DNA from: Rickettsiales bacterium
Lineage (GTDB): Bacteria; Pseudomonadota; Alphaproteobacteria; Rs-D84; CACZYB01
Direction of reading: 5' to 3'
Assembly (NCBI GenBank): GCA_031288035.1
Contig: JAITSG010000076.1
Location: forward strand, 1-6,895
DNA: 6,895 nt
Shown: positions 3,712-6,895 of the stretch, one piece after another
How the letters are laid out: the number at the start of each line of letters is the position of its first letter
Position numbering within the stretch: position 1 is the first letter of the stretch
Notes under the pieces: generated by a model
Databases searched by the model: none
Seen by the model: only the letters and a program-made list of their open reading frames with translations
What the model was told of the DNA's origin: nothing
Program-made: the position numbers and the translations under genes

Positions 3712-6492
3712 CGTGAAGGACGCGCGGGACTTCGCAACCTGCTCGGGCGTCCCATGGGCCACTATGCGCCCGCCGCCGTCCCCGCCCTCCGGCCCGAGGT
3801 CGTAGATGTAGTCCGCGGTCTTTATGACCTCCATGTTGTGCTCTATCACTATGACCGTGTTGCCCGAATCGACCAGGCGGTGCAGCACGTCCAGCAGCCG
3901 CTTCACGTCGTGGAAATGAAGGCCGGTCGTGGGCTCGTCCAATATATACAGAGTCCGGCCGGTCGCGCGGCGGGAGAGCTCCTTCGAGAGCTTTATCCGC
4001 TGGGCCTCGCCCCCGGAAAGCGTGGTGGCGGGCTGGCCCAAATGTATATACCCCAGCCCTACCTCGCGCAGCAACAGCAGCTTTTCGCGGATGAACGGGA
4101 CATTCTCGAAGAACCTTATCGCCTCGTCCACGGTCATGTCCAGAACGTCGGCGATGTTCTTGCCCTTGTATTCGACGGCCAGCGTCTCGCGGTTATAGCG
4201 CTTGCCGCGGCATTCCTCGCATTCGACATACACGTCGGCCATGAAGTTCATGTCGACCCTTATCATGCCGTCGCCGCCACAGGCCTCGCACCGCCCGCCC
4301 TTTACGTTGAAGCTGAACCGGCCGGCCTTGAACCCCCGCTCCTTGGCCCCCGGAAGCTTGGCAAACCAGTCGCGGACGAAATCGAATATCCCCGTGTAAG
4401 TCGCGGGATTCGACCGCGGCGTGCGGCCTATCGGCGCCTGGTTTATATCTATCACCTTGTCTATGTTCTCGAGCCCGGATATGTTGTCGCACTTTCCGAT
4501 GGGGATGCTCGAACCGTGCAGGACGCGCATGGCCAGCGGATACAAAGTGTCGAGTATCAGCGACGACTTGCCAGAACCGGAAACGCCCGTCACGCACGTG
4601 AACGCGCCCAGCGGGACGGATATGTCCACGCCCTTAAGGTTGTGGTGCCGCGCGCCCGAGAGGACCATCTCCTGCCCGCTGCCCCCGCGCCGGCGCTTTG
4701 GCACGGGGATGGAGAGCTCTCCGGTCAGGTATTTCGCGGTGATGGAATCCTTAGACATCATCACCTCGGCAGGCGCGCCCTGGGCGATGAGCCGCCCGCC
4801 CTCCACGCCCGCGCCGGGCCCTATGTCGATAAGGTGGTCGCACGCGCGCATTATGTCCTCGTCGTGCTCGACCACTATCACGGTGTTGCCCTTGTCCCGG
4901 AGCTTCTTCAACGTCTCGATAAGGCGGTCGTTGTCGCGCTGGTGCAGGCCGATCGACGGCTCGTCCAGCACATACAGGACGCCGGTCAGGCCGGTCCCTA
5001 TCTGGCTTGCCAGCCGGATGCGCTGGGATTCCCCTCCGGACAAGGTGCCGCTCGCCCTGGAAAGCGACAGATAGTCCAGCCCCACGTCCAGCAGGAACGA
5101 CAGGCGGTCCGCAATCTCCTTTAGAATCGGCGCGGCTATCTCGCGGTTCTTCGGCGAGAGCTTCCCCGCCAGGCCCTTGAACCACGCGAGGGATTCGTCC
5201 AGAGAGGGCAGCGTGGCGTCGATTATGTCCTTCCCGTCTATCTTTATGCACAGGGCCTTCTCGTTGAGCCTCTTCCCGCCGCACTTCTTGCACGGGACGT
5301 TGCTCTGGTACTTCTCTATCTCCGACCTCTGCCATTCGGATTCCGTCTCGTGATAGCGGCGGTCGAGGTTGCCCATCACGCCCTCGTAGGCCTTCTTGTA
5401 CACCCAGCCGTTCCAGTTGACCTTGACCTCCTCTCCCCCGGAGCCGTAGAGGATTATGTCCTGGTCGCGCCTGGGGAGCTCGCGCCACGGCCTGTCCATG
5501 CTTATCCTGTAATGGCGGCACACGGCCTCGACCAGATACTCGTTCTGCGTTATTATCCCGTCCCTAGACCACGGCGCGATGGCCCCGCCGCGTATGGTCC
5601 GGCGCGGATCCGGTATCACGAGATCGGGCGAATACTGTATCTCGAAGCCGAGGCCCCCGCACTCCTTGCACGCTCCGGCGGGATTGTTGAAGCTGAACAG
5701 GCGCGGCTCTATGTCCTCTATCGAAAACCCGCTGACCGGACAGGAAAAATTTTCGGAAAATATCACCTGCTCCTTGGTGTCCGCATTCTCGGCTATCATA
5801 AGGCCCGAGGCTATCTTGAGCGACGTCTCGGCCGACTGGGCCAGGCGCTCCTCTATCCCCGGCTTGACCACCACGCGGTCCACGACAACCTCTATCGTAT
5901 GGTTGCGGTTCTTGTGCAGGTCGGGCGCGGCCTCGGTCTCCATGAACTCGCCGTCGACGCGGACGCGCGTAAAACCCTTCTTCATAAGGCCGTCGAACGT
6001 GTCGCGCTGCGCGCCCTTCTTCCCCCGCACGACCGGGGCGAGCAGATAAAGCTTCGTCCCCGCGGGCATCTCCATTATCCTGTCCACCATAACCGAAACG
6101 GTCTGGGATTCGATGGGAAGCCCGGTCTCCGGCGAATACGGCACGCCCACGCGCGCCCACAGGAGCCGCATGTAGTCGTATATCTCGGTAACCGTGCCGA
6201 CGGTAGAGCGCGGATTCTTGCTCGTGGTCTTCTGCTCTATCGAAATCGCGGGGGAAAGGCCGTCGATGGAATCAACGTCCGGCTTCTTCTGGATCTCGAG
6301 GAACTGCCGCGCATAGGCGGACAAGCTCTCGACATAGCGCCGCTGCCCCTCGGCATACACGGTGTCGAAGGCGAGCGTAGACTTGCCCGAGCCGGAAACG
6401 CCCGTCACCACCACCAGCCGGTCGCGGGGAATGTCTATGTCCATGTTCTTCAGGTTGTGCTCGCGCGCGCCCCTGATCCTTATAAACTGCAT
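3682..6492 (-). CDS. uvrA: Excinuclease ABC subunit A (UvrA)
   Basis: 936 aa, the DNA damage sensor of nucleotide excision repair; the UvrA dimer scans DNA and loads UvrB with ATP. Two ABC ATPase modules are complete: Walker [10 protein letters not shown] (31-39), signature LSGGESQR (484-491) and Walker B YVLDEPS (507-513); then Walker [10 protein letters not shown] (636-644), signature LSGGEAQR (825-832) and Walker B LYILDEPT (848-855). Zinc motifs include C401/C404 and the four-cysteine finger C735, C738, C758, C761. The first motif is CPVSG (C251, then Ser) with C275/C278, a variant I associate with Alphaproteobacteria, not damage. The start is ATG at 6492, with GGAGG five nt upstream; [16 protein letters not shown] is the usual N-terminus, so the open frame extending to 6642 is not coding. 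The stop lies 10 nt from the convergent copy 2 gene. UvrB and UvrC are not in the window. Confidence 0.98.
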   Translation of the reverse strand: MQFIRIRGAREHNLKNMDIDIPRDRLVVVTGVSGSGKSTLAFDTVYAEGQRRYVESLSAYARQFLEIQKKPDVDSIDGLSPAISIEQKTTSKNPRSTVGTVTEIYDYMRLLWARVGVPYSPETGLPIESQTVSVMVDRIMEMPAGTKLYLLAPVVRGKKGAQRDTFDGLMKKGFTRVRVDGEFMETEAAPDLHKNRNHTIEVVVDRVVVKPGIEERLAQSAETSLKIASGLMIAENADTKEQVIFSENFSCPVSGFSIEDIEPRLFSFNNPAGACKECGGLGFEIQYSPDLVIPDPRRTIRGGAIAPWSRDGIITQNEYLVEAVCRHYRISMDRPWRELPRRDQDIILYGSGGEEVKVNWNGWVYKKAYEGVMGNLDRRYHETESEWQRSEIEKYQSNVPCKKCGGKRLNEKALCIKIDGKDIIDATLPSLDESLAWFKGLAGKLSPKNREIAAPILKEIADRLSFLLDVGLDYLSLSRASGTLSGGESQRIRLASQIGTGLTGVLYVLDEPSIGLHQRDNDRLIETLKKLRDKGNTVIVVEHDEDIMRACDHLIDIGPGAGVEGGRLIAQGAPAEVMMSKDSITAKYLTGELSIPVPKRRRGGSGQEMVLSGARHHNLKGVDISVPLGAFTCVTGVSGSGKSSLILDTLYPLAMRVLHGSSIPIGKCDNISGLENIDKVIDINQAPIGRTPRSNPATYTGIFDFVRDWFAKLPGAKERGFKAGRFSFNVKGGRCEACGGDGMIRVDMNFMADVYVECEECRGKRYNRETLAVEYKGKNIADVLDMTVDEAIRFFENVPFIREKLLLLREVGLGYIHLGQPATTLSGGEAQRIKLSKELSRRATGRTLYILDEPTTGLHFHDVKRLLDVLHRLVDSGNTVIVIEHNMEVIKTADYIYDLGPEGGDGGGRIVAHGTPEQVAKSRASFTGKYLKKYLG

Positions 6493-6511
6493 TTCAGCCT
6501 CCGAACAAAGG

Positions 6512-6540
6512 AGTCTAGCACCGTGAAAACAAGATGGCAA
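6512..6540 (-). promoter_or_regulatory. Probable uvrA promoter
   Basis: On the minus strand TTGCCA (6540-6535) and TAGACT (6517-6512) are 17 bp apart, matching the sigma-70 consensus at five and four of six bases. Transcription would begin near 6505, giving a very short leader that still contains the GGAGG. I saw no alphaproteobacterial LexA box (GTTC, 7 bp, GTTC), so SOS control is not evident. Confidence 0.5.
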
Positions 6541-6580
6541 CAAAGAACTTGCCTTTTCGTACGCGCGGAGCGACCGGGAG

Positions 6581-6610
6581 GGGGCGGACACGCTGCGCGT
6601 GAGACGCCCC
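6581..6610. repeat. 30-bp imperfect inverted repeat between divergent promoters
   Basis: GGGGCG (6581-6586) with CGCCCC (6605-6610) encloses CACGC (6589-6593) with GCGTG (6597-6601): eleven pairs with a small internal loop. It lies between the uvrA promoter and the promoter of copy 3, which point away from each other. It has no T-run on the correct side for a terminator. It could be a protein-binding site or a remnant of an insertion; no homologue was seen upstream of copies 1 and 2. Confidence 0.4.
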
Positions 6611-6620
6611 ATAAAAACGC

Positions 6621-6648
6621 TTGCTTTTAATCCGCCGAGCAATATAAT
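6621..6648 (+). promoter_or_regulatory. Sigma-70-type promoter of copy 3
   Basis: TTGCTT (6621-6626) and TATAAT (6643-6648) are separated by 16 bp, the same spacing as in copies 1 and 2. TATAATCGA is shared with copy 2. The spacer is not conserved. Transcription would start near 6655, divergent from uvrA. Confidence 0.68.
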
Positions 6649-6656
6649 CGACCCAA

Positions 6657-6868
6657 CCGCGGGAAAGCGGCCGTGAACTCATCATTCACTAGGTATATGG
6701 GCACTATAGTGCCGCCCGCGAGGCTTATCCAGCTTTGCGGTCCTGATCTTCTTGGGTCGGGGAGCTTCGGTTATACAACAGGGCTCGCTCCGAAGGCCGA
6801 AGGATCATTTATATACCATGATTGATGACTCCCCGGCCACATCCCCGCAAGATGATGGGAGAGAAAAC
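6657..6868 (+). promoter_or_regulatory. Structured 5' leader RNA, copy 3 (longest version)
   Basis: The leader opens with hairpins CCGC (6657-6660)/GCGG (6667-6670), GTGAA (6673-6677)/TTCAC (6685-6689) and a perfect 14-bp palindrome (6700-6713); the palindrome has no counterpart in the other copies. The shared core follows: P1 GUCGGGGAG (6756-6764)/CUCCCCGGC (6829-6837), P2 CUUCGGU (6765-6771)/GCCGAAG (6796-6802) with a 24-nt apex, and P3 AUCAU (6804-6808)/AUGAU (6818-6822). The rival hairpin is CUCCC (6829-6833)/GGGAG (6857-6861), enclosing CAUC (6840-6843)/GAUG (6851-6854). With the two promoters and the inverted repeat this accounts for the 376-bp gap between uvrA and copy 3, in which I see no gene. 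Confidence 0.65.
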
Positions 6869-6895
6869 ATGCGCAAAGTTTTATTATTCTTGGCC
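6869..6895 (+). CDS. Third cysteine-rich family member, copy 3 (first nine codons only)
   Basis: ATG at 6869 begins MRKVLLFLA and runs off the right edge. It is called a gene because the promoter, leader junction, Shine-Dalgarno hairpin and GGGAG with its 7-nt spacer are the same as for the two recognisable family members, and because the residues look like the start of a signal peptide (compare MRVFLFLLFG in copy 2). That the rest is cysteine-rich is inferred. Confidence 0.65.

Noticed and set aside
5665..5746. UvrA first zinc motif damaged (Ser in place of the second Cys)
   Set aside because: CPVSG at this point is, to my knowledge, a usual alphaproteobacterial variant, so it is not a sign of inactivation.
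6493..6620. LexA/SOS box upstream of uvrA
   Set aside because: GTTC and GAAC words occur, but not with the 7-bp spacing of the alphaproteobacterial site.
3445..6630. Long plus-strand open frames opposite uvrA (3445-5124 and 5350-6630)
   Set aside because: They are antisense shadows of a GC-rich gene, have no recognisable domains, and overlap a certain uvrA.
6493..6642. Fifty-residue N-terminal extension of the uvrA frame
   Set aside because: GGAGG stands five nt before ATG 6492, the family starts at MQFIRIRG, and the extension would overlap the copy 3 promoter and the inverted repeat.
1..6895. CRISPR array, tRNA, rRNA or transposase
   Set aside because: No regularly spaced repeats, cloverleaf, ribosomal RNA sequence or transposase motif was seen.

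Overview
The window looks like part of a chromosome from an uncultured alphaproteobacterium, probably host- or gut-associated. Two things point this way. UvrA and DnaQ read like typical alphaproteobacterial proteins; UvrA even has the CPVSG form of the first zinc motif. The window also carries a family of small secreted cysteine-rich proteins (CPxG / CPANxYCPG type) of the kind I recall from gut-associated uncultured Alphaproteobacteria. The taxon is inferred from memory of families, not from a search.

Layout: four housekeeping genes lie on the minus strand, and three members of a secreted cysteine-rich gene family sit in the gaps. In minus-strand transcription order these are uvrA (6492-3682, excision repair), ppaC (2701-1784, manganese-dependent inorganic pyrophosphatase), dnaQ (1726-998, proofreading exonuclease) and ndk (983-447, nucleoside diphosphate kinase). 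ppaC, dnaQ and ndk are closely spaced and probably form one transcription unit with a DNA-precursor and replication theme: PPi removal, NTP/dNTP supply and proofreading. The cysteine-rich genes are copy 1 (minus strand, 206 to the left edge, partial), copy 2 (plus strand, 3003-3671, complete, between ppaC and uvrA) and copy 3 (plus strand, from 6869, only nine codons in the window).

The most interesting content is upstream of the three cysteine-rich genes. Each has the same upstream module: a near-consensus sigma-70 promoter (TTGCNN, 16 bp, TATAAT), then a 5' leader of about 155-215 nt. By eye, the end of every leader folds into a three-way junction whose arms keep pairing while their sequence changes. 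It is followed by a hairpin whose 3' arm is the Shine-Dalgarno sequence GGGAG, seven nt before the ATG. The 3' strand of the junction's closing stem (CUCCCCGGC in copies 2 and 3) is the same segment that pairs with the Shine-Dalgarno, so the two structures exclude each other. This has the architecture of a translational riboswitch or other cis-acting RNA switch, and I cannot match it to a class I know.

Copy 2 also sits between two near-identical short direct repeats. The right one is the 3' end of uvrA (3682-3711); the left one is a duplicate of that end upstream of ppaC (2739-2789, with a 21-nt in-frame insertion). Removing the segment between them would put uvrA directly upstream of ppaC, dnaQ and ndk on one strand. 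This suggests that the cassette (promoter, RNA switch and secreted protein gene) was inserted at the end of uvrA with duplication of the target.
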